Source: an uncultured Holosporaceae bacterium
Lineage (GTDB): Bacteria; Pseudomonadota; Alphaproteobacteria; CAISOG01
Direction of reading: 5' to 3'
Assembly (NCBI GenBank): GCA_903887035.1
Contig: CAISOG010000062.1
Location: forward strand, 1-11,367
DNA: 11,367 nucleotides
The translations under genes were made by a program, and so were the position numbers. Position 1 is the first letter of the stretch. Each line of letters starts with the position of its first letter. The notes below the pieces were generated by a model. That model saw only the letters and a list, made by a program, of their open reading frames with translations, made no database searches and was not told where the DNA came from. Of this stretch, positions 1 to 7,604 are shown one piece after another.

Positions 1-2092
1 CCGCCTCAAACACTTGCCCACCCGTGCTGTTGGCCAAGTTTTGCCAGGCTTCACGGTTCGCCAAGGCCGCCAAGGGTTGATTGGTTGGCGATCCATCAAA
101 GCGGCCAACCTCAATAAATCGCCGCTCACTGCCTGCCGTAACGGTGTAAACGCCTGAATCCTCTAAGGACAATTTGGCTGACAGCAGCCCCTTATCAGCA
201 TCCTCTTGCCAGGGCAGGTTAATCGATGTGCCATCAGGCTTTTCCAGCAGCAGGGGCGGCGGGCTGGATCCGTTCTTAGCCGTTGCCGACAGATTGCCGC
301 GATCCCATGTCGCCCGCCAGTTGGAATCCCCCTTGCCCGCTGTATCGCTATCGGGGGCGCTATTCGCGGTGGCGGCAGAGGTGACCGATTGCAGCTGCAA
401 CGGGCTGTCATCAAATCCCTGTTCCTGCCGCAACCAGCCAACCAAATTCTGCAACAGCAGCCGCGTCGGCCCCCCGCCATCAACCTGCCGTTGCCATTGC
501 CACAAATCATCGCTTAAAAACTGCGCCACCCGCCCCTGGCCATAGGTCGCCAACACCAACATGGGGTTGCCCGCCTCATCCTGCAGCAGGGTTTTGGTGG
601 CCGCCTGCGCATCGCTTTTCACGCTGGCGATACAACCTTGGCTCCAACGGGCGCTGGATTTCAGGGGCGGCAAGGATTTGGTAACCGGATGCCGTTGCCC
701 CTGCGCGGTCAGCTGCAAAGAAAAGGGGGTTAACAAGCCACTTTGGCAGCGTGCCGGCAGCAAGTCTTGCAACAACGGATCGGGCAGGTCGCGCATCTGC
801 ATCGCGGGGGTGCTGCTGGTTCCCATTTGCGCCAACAGGGCGCCGCCGCCCTCAACATAGCGCTTCAAGGGGGGGCCATACAGCGCGGCATTAATCGCGC
901 TTTGTGGGGTATCCTGGTCAAAAATGACCACATCAAATTTGTTCAGCTGTTGGCCGAACAATTGGTCAACTGGAAAGGGGATTAGCGACAATTCGCTTTG
1001 AACCGTGCTGTCACGGCTATCAGGGCGGCGCAAAATGGTGAAATGAACCAAATCGACGGCGGGATCGCTTTTTAACAGCTCGCGCCAAACCCGTCCCCCT
1101 GCCCATGCCTGATTGCTGACCAACAGCACACGCAAACGCTGGGTAATGCCATGCAGTGTTAGGAATTGCTGGGGGTTGCCCGCCGCGGGCGCACCATCCA
1201 GCTGGCTAAGGCTTTGATCTCCCTCCTGCAGGCTAAGGCGATAGCGCTGCACCCCTGCTGACAGGGGGGGCAGGGTAATGGTTTGTGCCACATCGGGGGT
1301 GATGGGCGCACGAATAGCCTGGCCACGCTCACCCACCACCACCAGGGTTAGGGGGGCGGTTAGAACAGAATGGGCGGTCGCCATCGTGCCACCACCGGTC
1401 ACCCGCACCGTCAGCTTAACTTGTTGCCCCACCATGCCAAAGCTGGGTTGTTCCAACAGCTCTAGGCGATAGGGGGTGTTGGCGGGGGCGGGTGGCAACC
1501 ATATATGGCCAGGCAGCTGGCGTTGCCGAAGCCAGGCCGCCAAATCCTCAACCGCGGCGCGGCTAATGGCGGGGGGCGATGCTTTATCTGCGCGGCCGCC
1601 ACTGCTGATATCAGGGCTGGCGGATGGTGGCAGAATCATCACGCCGCCCAGTTGGTCGCTGGCGGGTAATAGACTGCGCAACTCCTCAATCGGGCGTGCA
1701 TCCGCACCTGATGGCCATGCTGCCTGCTGCACCTCAATATCCGAATACTGCGATTGCCAGCTTTTTAAGGCCTCCTGCTGAATCACTGTCCCCTGCCCAA
1801 TCACCGCCATCACGGTTGGCATCGCCTGACGGCTTTGGGTCACCTGCTGCGGATCCAAAATGGCGGCGGCCAGCAACAGGGATGCCAGCATCACGGCAAC
1901 CGCGCCGCCCCAAGCCAGCCTGTTGCGCAACAGGGCAATCACCACACATGCCAACAACCCCAAAACCAGGCCAGATACGGGGATTACCAGCGCGGGTTGC
2001 CCCCATCCCAACTGATCCCAGGCCAGCGGATTACCGCCCCCGTTATAGGGTAACCAGCTTGCAAACTCCCTAAGCCAGGCATCGATCATCAT
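1..2092 (-). CDS. GATase-like membrane protein of the MoxR/DUF58/DUF4159 operon (C-terminus cut off by window edge)
   Basis: The frame is open from the ATG at 2092 to the left edge, about 697 codons with no stop, so the C-terminus is missing. The N-terminus has two hydrophobic segments at about residues 30-50 and 55-72. A class I glutamine-amidotransferase-like fold follows, with a strand LLVSNQAWAGG near 320, DVVIFDQDTP near 387 and YVEGGGALLAQMG near 412. Further on, GRVAQFLSDDLWQW (near 517) is followed by GGGPTRLLLQNLVGWL. The last visible part reads LANSTGGQVF. These blocks match the large membrane protein that usually ends alphaproteobacterial MoxR-DUF58-DUF4159 operons; such proteins usually finish with one more membrane segment, which would lie off the window. 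No GATase nucleophile cysteine motif is visible, so catalysis is unlikely. The start at 2092 overlaps the upstream stop by 4 bases (ATGA) and has GAGGA at 2099-2103, six bases upstream. A second ATG follows at once at 2089. The role is inferred as a membrane/periplasmic partner of the MoxR system. Confidence 0.85.
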   Translation of the reverse strand, partial: MMIDAWLREFASWLPYNGGGNPLAWDQLGWGQPALVIPVSGLVLGLLACVVIALLRNRLAWGGAVAVMLASLLLAAAILDPQQVTQSRQAMPTVMAVIGQGTVIQQEALKSWQSQYSDIEVQQAAWPSGADARPIEELRSLLPASDQLGGVMILPPSASPDISSGGRADKASPPAISRAAVEDLAAWLRQRQLPGHIWLPPAPANTPYRLELLEQPSFGMVGQQVKLTVRVTGGGTMATAHSVLTAPLTLVVVGERGQAIRAPITPDVAQTITLPPLSAGVQRYRLSLQEGDQSLSQLDGAPAAGNPQQFLTLHGITQRLRVLLVSNQAWAGGRVWRELLKSDPAVDLVHFTILRRPDSRDSTVQSELSLIPFPVDQLFGQQLNKFDVVIFDQDTPQSAINAALYGPPLKRYVEGGGALLAQMGTSSTPAMQMRDLPDPLLQDLLPARCQSGLLTPFSLQLTAQGQRHPVTKSLPPLKSSARWSQGCIASVKSDAQAATKTLLQDEAGNPMLVLATYGQGRVAQFLSDDLWQWQRQVDGGGPTRLLLQNLVGWLRQEQGFDDSPLQLQSVTSAATANSAPDSDTAGKGDSNWRATWDRGNLSATAKNGSSPPPLLLEKPDGTSINLPWQEDADKGLLSAKLSLEDSGVYTVTAGSERRFIEVGRFDGSPTNQPLAALANREAWQNLANSTGGQVFEA

Positions 2093-5000
2093 GGCGCATC
2101 CTCATTGGGGCTGATGGGCAAGGCATTGGGATCGAACGGATTGCGAAATATCTTTGGCATATCCCTATCAACAGTTCCATCCCTGGTCTTATCCGCATTG
2201 CTATCGTCGATTAGGGGCACGGGCAGGGGCTGTCCCAACCGTTGCATGATGGCGGGCATATGAACTTGGTCAGCCTTATATTGCCCTGTAAAGGCATAGA
2301 TGACCAGGTTGATACCGCTGCGTATCGCCATTTCGCCGTCACCTTTGGCCTGCATATCGCCCAGGGAAGCCTCTGACCAAGCGGCAACCCAATTGCGCCG
2401 CGCCAACAGGGCGGGGGCAACCTCCATCCCTGCCGCCGCCCTGGCCAGCAACAAGGTATCACTCAACCCTGGCTGCCCATCCAGCTGGCGCAACAAATAA
2501 AAACTGCGGGTCAGCACATGGTCGGCGGGCATAGCGGCCAGGGGGGGTAGCGCCATCGCATCCGCCCAGGCGGCGGGCAGGGGAGCATTGCCACGTTGCC
2601 CCAAATCAATCACCAATAAGCCGCCCAGGGCGATATAGCGGCGCAACCCCTGCAGCAGGGCGGGGGTAACCGCACCATCACCAGTCGGCACCAGCCAGTA
2701 CAGCATGGGGTAACGCCCCACCACCGCCTGCACCGCTGGCTTGGTCATATCCAGGCCGACAGGCGCCCCCAGCGTCAGTGAGGTGCGCATTGCCATCACC
2801 CCGCTTAGCTCGCTTAAGCCTGTATCACACAGGCGGTTTAGCCGCGCATCATTGCCGATGACATAGGCCAGACTGGGTGCCTCAGCAAAAGATGTGGCGG
2901 GCTGGGTGGCGGGCTGGGCATGCAAGGGTTGGTTGATTGCCATCAGGGCGGGCACCATCACGGCCAACAGCATCAAAAGCTTTTTACCAAATCTGCCCAG
3001 CCAAGACTTGGTTGGGGATAAGGCGGGCAGCGGTTGGACACCTGATTGAGCACCTGGTTTAGCGGGGGGGCTGGTATAGAGGCTGGAATAAAATCGCAGG
3101 CGACGGCCAAAGGCATCGCAAAGCCCCAATAGGGTCAACAGGGCTAAGGCCAGCAACAGGCATGGCCTGGTCAGGTTGGTTTCGGGAATGGTCAGCCACG
3201 ATTCCCCCTCCTGCATCTGTAGGCCAGCGGTCTGCCAATCGGGATTCAGCGGACGGGCAGATCCCGCCATGCCGTAATAGCCTGGCGGATGGTCATAGGT
3301 CACCGCCGTGGGCTTATCCAGGGGCAATGCTTGGCTGTGGGACTGGGCGGGAACCAGGCGGCCATAGCCGTCCAGCTGCCTCCAAGCCATCAGGCCAGCC
3401 GTTTTTTCTGGAACTTTTACCGTGGCTGGACTGGCTGCTTTTTCTGCCACCAAATTTGCCGCCAAATCAACACCCGCCGCCGCATTCTTTTCGCCCGCCA
3501 AAGATTGGCCGTGGGCGGGCATCGCCACCATTCCCCGCACGGCGGGTTGCTGGCCAGCAAACATGGCTAAGCGTTGCAACAGTTGGGGGAACAGCGCACT
3601 CATCGGCAAATCCGACCAATTGGGGGTGGCGGGCACATGCAACAACAGCAACCACCCTTGCCCCAATGGGCGGGCACTAAGCAGCGGGCTGCCATCGGGC
3701 AGGCTTAGCCACGTTTCGCTGGCTTGCTCTACATCTGGCAGACTTAGCCAGGCTTGCTGAATCGCCAAATCGCTGTCGGCCAGATCAGCCAAATCAGCCA
3801 CAGGGCTGTTGGCCGCCGCCCGCACCCGTTGTTGTACCTGTGGGGTCAACAGCCCGCCAAAGCGGCGCGGTTCCGCCAACAACCTGACCGGCAACAGGGC
3901 GTCGGTAATGACCCCATTGTTGCTTTGCGCCCTATCGCCAAAGGATAAGGATCCATAGGATCCGTCATTGGAATCCACCGACACCCCAAGCCTTAGCAGC
4001 ACGCCGCCGCGACTTACCCAGGCGGTTAGGGCGGTACGTTCCTCAGCGTTCAAAATCTGATCCTCTGGCCACAGCATCATCGCGGGGATAGGATTGCCGC
4101 CCCCCTCAGCCAGCAGGGCGGCCACGTCGGCCATCACGGGCGGGGACGGCTGCAACGCCTGGGTCAAATAATGGGCGGCCTGGCTAAGGGGTGGTCGGCT
4201 TTGCAGGCTGGCCGCCTCACCAATTAGGCCAACGCCAGCATGGCTAGCCCCCACGGGCAACAGCCAAACCGCGCCTGGGTGCCGTTGGCCAACCAATCGA
4301 AGCTGGCTGGCCTTTGCCAGCTGCGGGGTCGGTGCCAACAGCGGAATGGTTTGCGCGCCGCCTACCAACGTCACCTGCTGCTGCGCCAACAGCTGGCCAT
4401 CCTCATCCAACAGTTGCAGCTCCTGCCGCTGGCTGCCGCCGCTGCTGTTCAACTGAACCAACCACCCTTCGGGCTTAATGGCGTTGGCTGGTAGCGCCGT
4501 ATCGGTTGGGGAAGTTGGGGAAGTCAGCGAGTTCAGCGAGGCAAGCGGGGTCAGGCCTGTCAACACCGCCTGCTGCCTGCCCACCAACAGGGGGCGAAGG
4601 CGCCCCCCCATCGGCAAGGACGCCTCCAAATTTCCCATGACATTTTTGCTGGCCTGATCCTGCATCGAACCAGTCAGCCACCATACTTGCCCCAACTGAT
4701 ACCACCAGGGCTGCGCCTTAAGATGCTCGGCAAAGCCAGGATCTATTGGCCAACTGTTGGGTTGCCAACGGCGAATCATCGCCTTGGCCTCTTCAACCGC
4801 GATGGGCTGTTGCCCCAACGACGGTAAGGGGGCGGCCAGGCTGGTGGTGCTGATCACATAAACGGGCTGATCGGCGGGCAATTGATCCAACAGGGTGATA
4901 GCCGCCTGTTGCAGGGATCCCCAATGCTGGCCAGCCAACCAGCCGTTGTCGATAACCAGCAGGGTGGGTTGATTGGCTATTGGTGGACGGCGCGATGGCC

Positions 5001-5244
5001 AATAGGGCTGTGCCAGCGCCACCATCAGGCTGGCCAACAGCAACAGCTGCAACACCCTTCGCCAGATTGGTGGGCGCGCTCGTGGCACCAGATTAATAAA
5101 GTTCAGCAGCAGGCGGGTTGCGGGAAATGCCACCGTCAGCGGCTGGCGATCGCGCTGGCGCAACCACCACCACAGCAGCGGCAGCAGCAGTAGGGGCAGC
5201 AGCCACAACGGCTGATGAAAACTGGGGAACGGCAAGATTGGCAT
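2089..5244 (-). CDS. Large membrane protein: BatA-type N-terminus, VWA-like and GATase-like regions, C-terminal DUF4159
   Basis: This protein is 1051 aa from the ATG at 5244. The frame stays open 27 codons further upstream, but the 5244 start gives the typical BatA (aerotolerance regulator N-terminal) opening, MPILPFPSFHQPLWLL, and its ATG shares one base with the DUF58 stop (TGATG). There are two N-terminal membrane segments (about 12-27 and 62-80). A VWA-like domain starts near 93 with VIDNGWLAG where a DxSxS metal site is expected. A GATase-like module lies around 385-425 (LNAEERTALTAWVSRGGVLL). Further membrane segments lie near 693-713 and 753-770. DUF4159 covers about 785-1010 and includes FPLLYW-like PMLYWLVP, MPADHVLTRSFYLL, NLVIYAFTGQYKADQVHMPA. 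An acidic, flexible tail ends the protein. It is a probable target or scaffold for the MoxR ATPase in the inner membrane; its exact biochemical role is unknown in the family. Linkers contain several short tandem repeats, listed separately. Confidence 0.9.
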   Translation of the reverse strand: MPILPFPSFHQPLWLLPLLLLPLLWWWLRQRDRQPLTVAFPATRLLLNFINLVPRARPPIWRRVLQLLLLASLMVALAQPYWPSRRPPIANQPTLLVIDNGWLAGQHWGSLQQAAITLLDQLPADQPVYVISTTSLAAPLPSLGQQPIAVEEAKAMIRRWQPNSWPIDPGFAEHLKAQPWWYQLGQVWWLTGSMQDQASKNVMGNLEASLPMGGRLRPLLVGRQQAVLTGLTPLASLNSLTSPTSPTDTALPANAIKPEGWLVQLNSSGGSQRQELQLLDEDGQLLAQQQVTLVGGAQTIPLLAPTPQLAKASQLRLVGQRHPGAVWLLPVGASHAGVGLIGEAASLQSRPPLSQAAHYLTQALQPSPPVMADVAALLAEGGGNPIPAMMLWPEDQILNAEERTALTAWVSRGGVLLRLGVSVDSNDGSYGSLSFGDRAQSNNGVITDALLPVRLLAEPRRFGGLLTPQVQQRVRAAANSPVADLADLADSDLAIQQAWLSLPDVEQASETWLSLPDGSPLLSARPLGQGWLLLLHVPATPNWSDLPMSALFPQLLQRLAMFAGQQPAVRGMVAMPAHGQSLAGEKNAAAGVDLAANLVAEKAASPATVKVPEKTAGLMAWRQLDGYGRLVPAQSHSQALPLDKPTAVTYDHPPGYYGMAGSARPLNPDWQTAGLQMQEGESWLTIPETNLTRPCLLLALALLTLLGLCDAFGRRLRFYSSLYTSPPAKPGAQSGVQPLPALSPTKSWLGRFGKKLLMLLAVMVPALMAINQPLHAQPATQPATSFAEAPSLAYVIGNDARLNRLCDTGLSELSGVMAMRTSLTLGAPVGLDMTKPAVQAVVGRYPMLYWLVPTGDGAVTPALLQGLRRYIALGGLLVIDLGQRGNAPLPAAWADAMALPPLAAMPADHVLTRSFYLLRQLDGQPGLSDTLLLARAAAGMEVAPALLARRNWVAAWSEASLGDMQAKGDGEMAIRSGINLVIYAFTGQYKADQVHMPAIMQRLGQPLPVPLIDDSNADKTRDGTVDRDMPKIFRNPFDPNALPISPNEDAP
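2895..2918. repeat. Perfect 12-bp tandem duplication (QPATQPAT)
   Basis: TGGCGGGCTGGG occurs twice back to back. On the coding strand it encodes QPATQPAT, just after the membrane segment near residues 753-770 and just before the DUF4159 domain of the big membrane protein. It looks like a replication-slippage duplication in a flexible linker. Confidence 0.85.
3691..3750. repeat. Imperfect internal repeat encoding WLSLPD twice
   Basis: In the DUF4159 gene, the plus-strand stretches 3691-3711 and 3730-3750 each encode WLSLPD followed by G or V, 13 codons apart. The DNA copies differ at several bases, so the duplication is older than the 9-bp repeats nearby, or it is chance. It lies at about residues 499-518 of the protein. 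Confidence 0.5.
3779..3796. repeat. 9-bp tandem repeat encoding ADLADLA
   Basis: GCCAGATCA and GCCAAATCA are adjacent and differ at one base. A third, more diverged copy may start at 3797. The coding strand reads VADLADLADSD, a short linker in the middle of the DUF4159 membrane protein. Confidence 0.65.
4505..4540. repeat. Two adjacent 9-bp tandem duplications in the DUF4159 gene
   Basis: GTTGGGGAA occurs twice (4505-4513, 4514-4522). It is followed at once by GTCAGCGAG and TTCAGCGAG (4523-4531, 4532-4540). On the coding strand they give the serine/threonine-rich linker LNSLTSPTSPT, around residues 235-246. The units are in-frame, so copy-number changes would only lengthen or shorten the linker. 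Confidence 0.85.
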
Positions 5245-6362
5245 CAGTCCCCCACCGTTTGCAATTCGCGCAACAGGGTGCTTAGGCTGGCGGATAGGGG
5301 GGCGGCCGTATCCACCTCCACCCACCGAAAGCCATATTGCTGCGCCAAGCTGTTCATCGCTTGATTGTGATTGGCCAAGGCTATCAGATAGGCGGAACGC
5401 ACCGCCGCGGGCTGGCTTAACACCACCTCAATCGATTGATTCGGTGCCACAAATTGGCTGGCCTCCTCAAAGGGAAAGCGGCGCTCAATCGGGTCAACCA
5501 GCCGTATCAGCAGGCCGTTGCAACGGCGCGCCTGCCAATCCGCCAACACCCCTTGCCAGGTTTCGGGCGGATCCATAAAGTCCCCCACCAGCACCAGGGT
5601 GGAACCAACCATGCGGTTGGGCAGGGTTGGCATTTGATGCAGGCTGGCACCCAGTGCCAACAGGGGGGGGGGCGGGGACAGCGATGGTGGTGGGGGATCC
5701 GTATTCTTACGCGCGGATTCTGCCCGCAACTCCCGCCGCGCCTCCTGCTGCAATTCTTGCCACAACTGTTGCAACCCCGTGTTGCCAACGCCCAGCTGGT
5801 TGGGGCGTGCCAGCCAGCCAAAACGCTCCTCACCCTTAGCCAGCAGCATGGCCAAGGCCAGGGTAAGGATCAGCCCCGTTTCCCGCTTGCTGCGCGGGGC
5901 ATCACGGGACTGAAAGGCCATCGCCGCATCATCCTGGCACCAAAACATCACGGTTTCGCTGCTTTCCCATTCGGTCTCACGGATAAAGGCGCGGTTGGAT
6001 TTGGCCGATTGGCGCCAATCAATGCGCCGCGCATCATCGCCATCAATATAGGGGCGAAATTGCCAAAAACTTTGCCCAGTCCCCTGGCGGCGCCGTCCAT
6101 GCAATCCCCCCTGGCTCAGGTGAATTTGCCGCGCCAACTGCTCCGCGGCCAGCAACAGGGCGGGATAGCCCGCCGCCAAGCGCCCGGCGGCGATCATCGG
6201 TTGCATGCCGCGATAGGGATCATTGGCAGGATCGTTGGCTAGCTTGTTGATGCCCCAGGCTACGCCCTGCCTCACCAGACTTTGACGCCATTGGGCTTTG
6301 AAAGCCGCGATTTTTGGGGTGAGATAGCTGGCCAGCTTGTCCATCACAGCTTTTAGCCTCAT
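5244..6362 (-). CDS. DUF58 family protein (degenerate VWA-like), MoxR partner
   Basis: From the ATG at 6362 the product is 372 aa. That start has TAAGG at 6372-6376 with a 9-base spacer. A GTG at 6458 would extend it by 32 residues and overlap moxR by 13 bases, and an ATG at 6344 would shorten it by 6; both look weaker. The DUF58 signature is clear: HGRRRQGTGQSFWQFRPY near 86-103, then GDDARRIDWRQSAKSNR near 106-122, followed by RETEWE. The VWA-like domain begins near 130 with FWCQDDAAMAF. Aligning its methionine to the usual DxSxSM puts Gln, Asp and Ala in place of Asp, Ser and Ser, so the MIDAS metal site appears lost. A proline-rich linker near 222-235 contains a C10 tract (coding strand). 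The strand LVLVGDFMDPPETW follows near 255. DUF58 proteins are usually about 300 aa, so this one is longer, partly through the N-terminus and the linker. They occur beside MoxR ATPases, as here. Confidence 0.92.
   Translation of the reverse strand: MRLKAVMDKLASYLTPKIAAFKAQWRQSLVRQGVAWGINKLANDPANDPYRGMQPMIAAGRLAAGYPALLLAAEQLARQIHLSQGGLHGRRRQGTGQSFWQFRPYIDGDDARRIDWRQSAKSNRAFIRETEWESSETVMFWCQDDAAMAFQSRDAPRSKRETGLILTLALAMLLAKGEERFGWLARPNQLGVGNTGLQQLWQELQQEARRELRAESARKNTDPPPPSLSPPPPLLALGASLHQMPTLPNRMVGSTLVLVGDFMDPPETWQGVLADWQARRCNGLLIRLVDPIERRFPFEEASQFVAPNQSIEVVLSQPAAVRSAYLIALANHNQAMNSLAQQYGFRWVEVDTAAPLSASLSTLLRELQTVGD
5663..5672. repeat. G10/C10 homopolymer inside the DUF58 gene
   Basis: Ten consecutive G on the plus strand (C10 on the coding strand) encode part of the SPPPPL linker around residue 230 of the DUF58 protein. 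G4 and G5 runs follow within 30 bases. A one-base slip here would frameshift the gene before the LVGDFMD strand. Confidence 0.9.
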
Positions 6363-6371
6363 ATTGTTCGG

Positions 6372-6376
6372 CCTTA
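6372..6376 (-). promoter_or_regulatory. Ribosome binding site that decides the DUF58 start
   Basis: On the minus strand TAAGG lies 9 bases before the ATG at 6362. The alternative starts at 6458 (GTG) and 6344 (ATG) lack an equally well placed Shine-Dalgarno, so this site favours 6362. Confidence 0.5.
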
Positions 6377-6445
6377 GATCAGTTGGCCAGCGCAACCACC
6401 GACCCGCTGACCCATCTGGCCGAATGGCTAAACGCTTCCCAAACA

Positions 6446-7474
6446 CTATCCAGAACACAACTTGGCCACCACATCGGCAACCGTAATCCCCTCAGCATGC
6501 GCCGCGTAATGCAGGGCGATACGGTGACGCAACACATAGGGGGCAACCGCCAACACATCCTCACGCGCGGGGGTCAGGCGACCATCCAGCACCGCACGGG
6601 CACGCGCCAACAGCAACAACGCCTGGCTTGCCCGTGGGCCTGGCCCCCAACGCACTGAGCGTTTGACAATGTCCAACCTGCTGCTTTCTGGTCGGGCGTT
6701 GCGCACCAGCGCGACAATTTCTTCCAACAAAGCCTCGCTGACAGGCAAAAAGCGCAGCAGGCGGGGCAGCTGTTGCAGTTGTTCGGCACTAACGGTTGAG
6801 CCGTGGAATTCGGCCTGGCCAAAAGCCGTTTGTTGCAGCAGCCCCAGTTCCGCCGCTGCGCCAGGATAGCCGATAGGAATCTCCACCAAAAAGCGATCCA
6901 ATTGCGCCTCAGGCAGGGGGTACGTCCCCTCCATCTCCAGCGGGTTTTGGGTGGCCAGCACATGAAACGGGCGGGGCAAAGGGTAATCGACCCCCGCCAC
7001 GGTCACCACCCCCTCCTGCATCGCCTGCAACAGGGCGGATTGGGTGCGTGGGCTGGCACGATTAACCTCATCCGCCAACAACAGCTGACAGAAAACGGGC
7101 CCCTGCAAAAAGCGGAAACTGCGGCGGCCATCGGCGGCCTGATCCAACACCTCACTGCCCAAAATATCGGATGGCATCAGATCGGGGGTAAATTGCACCC
7201 GTTTGAATTGCAGGCCAAAGGCGGTGGCCAGATTGTGCGCCATGCTGGTCTTGGCAACGCCCGGCGCCCCCACCAACAGGGCATGCCCGCCCGCCATGAT
7301 GGTCAGCAGCAGCAGCTCAACCGCGGCCTCCTGCCCCAAAATGACCTGGTTAATCTGTTTTTCGGCGGCGTTTAAGGCGGCGGCGATTTTGTCCAACTGC
7401 TCCGCCACCACACTGGCGGGTGGTGCATCCACAGCGGGCGCTTTTAACAGATGGTTGGTAGTGATCACGGTCAT
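6446..7474 (-). CDS. MoxR family AAA+ ATPase
   Basis: This 342-residue cytoplasmic ATPase is of normal length for MoxR. Walker A is GAPGVAKTS at 69-77, followed by the MoxR-typical QFTPDLMPSDILGSEVL at 94-110. Walker B is LLLADEVNRA at 131-140. Sensor 1 is LATQNPLE at 173-180, and QLDRF at 191-195 carries the likely arginine finger. A sensor-2-type GPGPRASQAL lies near 281. MoxR proteins are thought to use ATP to remodel or activate VWA-domain partners, and the next three genes encode such partners. It is the first gene of the minus-strand operon. The chosen start, MTVITTNHLL, has no clear Shine-Dalgarno. The stop is 83 bases before the preferred DUF58 start. All the motifs needed for ATP hydrolysis appear intact, unlike the metal sites of its partners. 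The substrate process is not known from sequence. Confidence 0.95.
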   Translation of the reverse strand: MTVITTNHLLKAPAVDAPPASVVAEQLDKIAAALNAAEKQINQVILGQEAAVELLLLTIMAGGHALLVGAPGVAKTSMAHNLATAFGLQFKRVQFTPDLMPSDILGSEVLDQAADGRRSFRFLQGPVFCQLLLADEVNRASPRTQSALLQAMQEGVVTVAGVDYPLPRPFHVLATQNPLEMEGTYPLPEAQLDRFLVEIPIGYPGAAAELGLLQQTAFGQAEFHGSTVSAEQLQQLPRLLRFLPVSEALLEEIVALVRNARPESSRLDIVKRSVRWGPGPRASQALLLLARARAVLDGRLTPAREDVLAVAPYVLRHRIALHYAAHAEGITVADVVAKLCSG

Positions 7475-7604
7475 GGCAATTGGCTGTTAGGTTGGCTATG
7501 CTAATGGGCTGGTGCGAATGGGCGCAAGATGGGATAAAGCTATCAATTCACGCTAAAGGAATCTTCGCCCTTGGCCAAGGGCTTTGTTTTGGGATAAATC
7601 ATTC
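7475..7604. other. Divergent intergenic region between moxR and the DUF6111 gene
   Basis: These 130 bases separate two divergent transcription units and should hold both promoters. I cannot point to a convincing -35/-10 pair on either strand. The clear structured element is the palindrome at 7567-7582. No coding frame of note is visible. Confidence 0.6.
7567..7590 (+). terminator. Terminator-like palindrome in the 5' leader of DUF6111-cca
   Basis: GCCCTTGGCCAAGGGC (7567-7582) is a perfect 16-bp palindrome. As RNA it folds into a 6-bp GC-rich stem with a GGCC loop, followed directly by TTTGTTTT. This is the shape of an intrinsic terminator reading on the plus strand. It ends 14 bases before the DUF6111 ATG at 7605, with no plus-strand gene in the window ahead of it. 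It could be an attenuator, the remnant of a lost upstream gene's terminator, or a dyad operator for the divergent promoters. Confidence 0.45.

Noticed and set aside
1624..2073. 149-codon plus-strand open frame inside the left-end gene
   Set aside because: The minus frame carries two membrane segments and family motifs and stays open for about 697 codons; this one is low-complexity shadow.
3948..3965. GGATCC ATA GGATCC direct repeat of a palindromic hexamer
   Set aside because: It is in frame and simply encodes DGSYGS; GGATCC is scattered through the window, so this is probably chance.
5436..6242. 268-codon plus-strand open frame opposite the DUF58 gene
   Set aside because: It is a shadow of the DUF58 gene, which has clear family motifs; the antisense protein is rich in Arg, Gln, His and Pro with no recognisable motif.
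6803..7375. 190-codon plus-strand open frame opposite moxR
   Set aside because: It lies wholly antisense to intact MoxR motifs, has shadow-like composition and no recognisable family.
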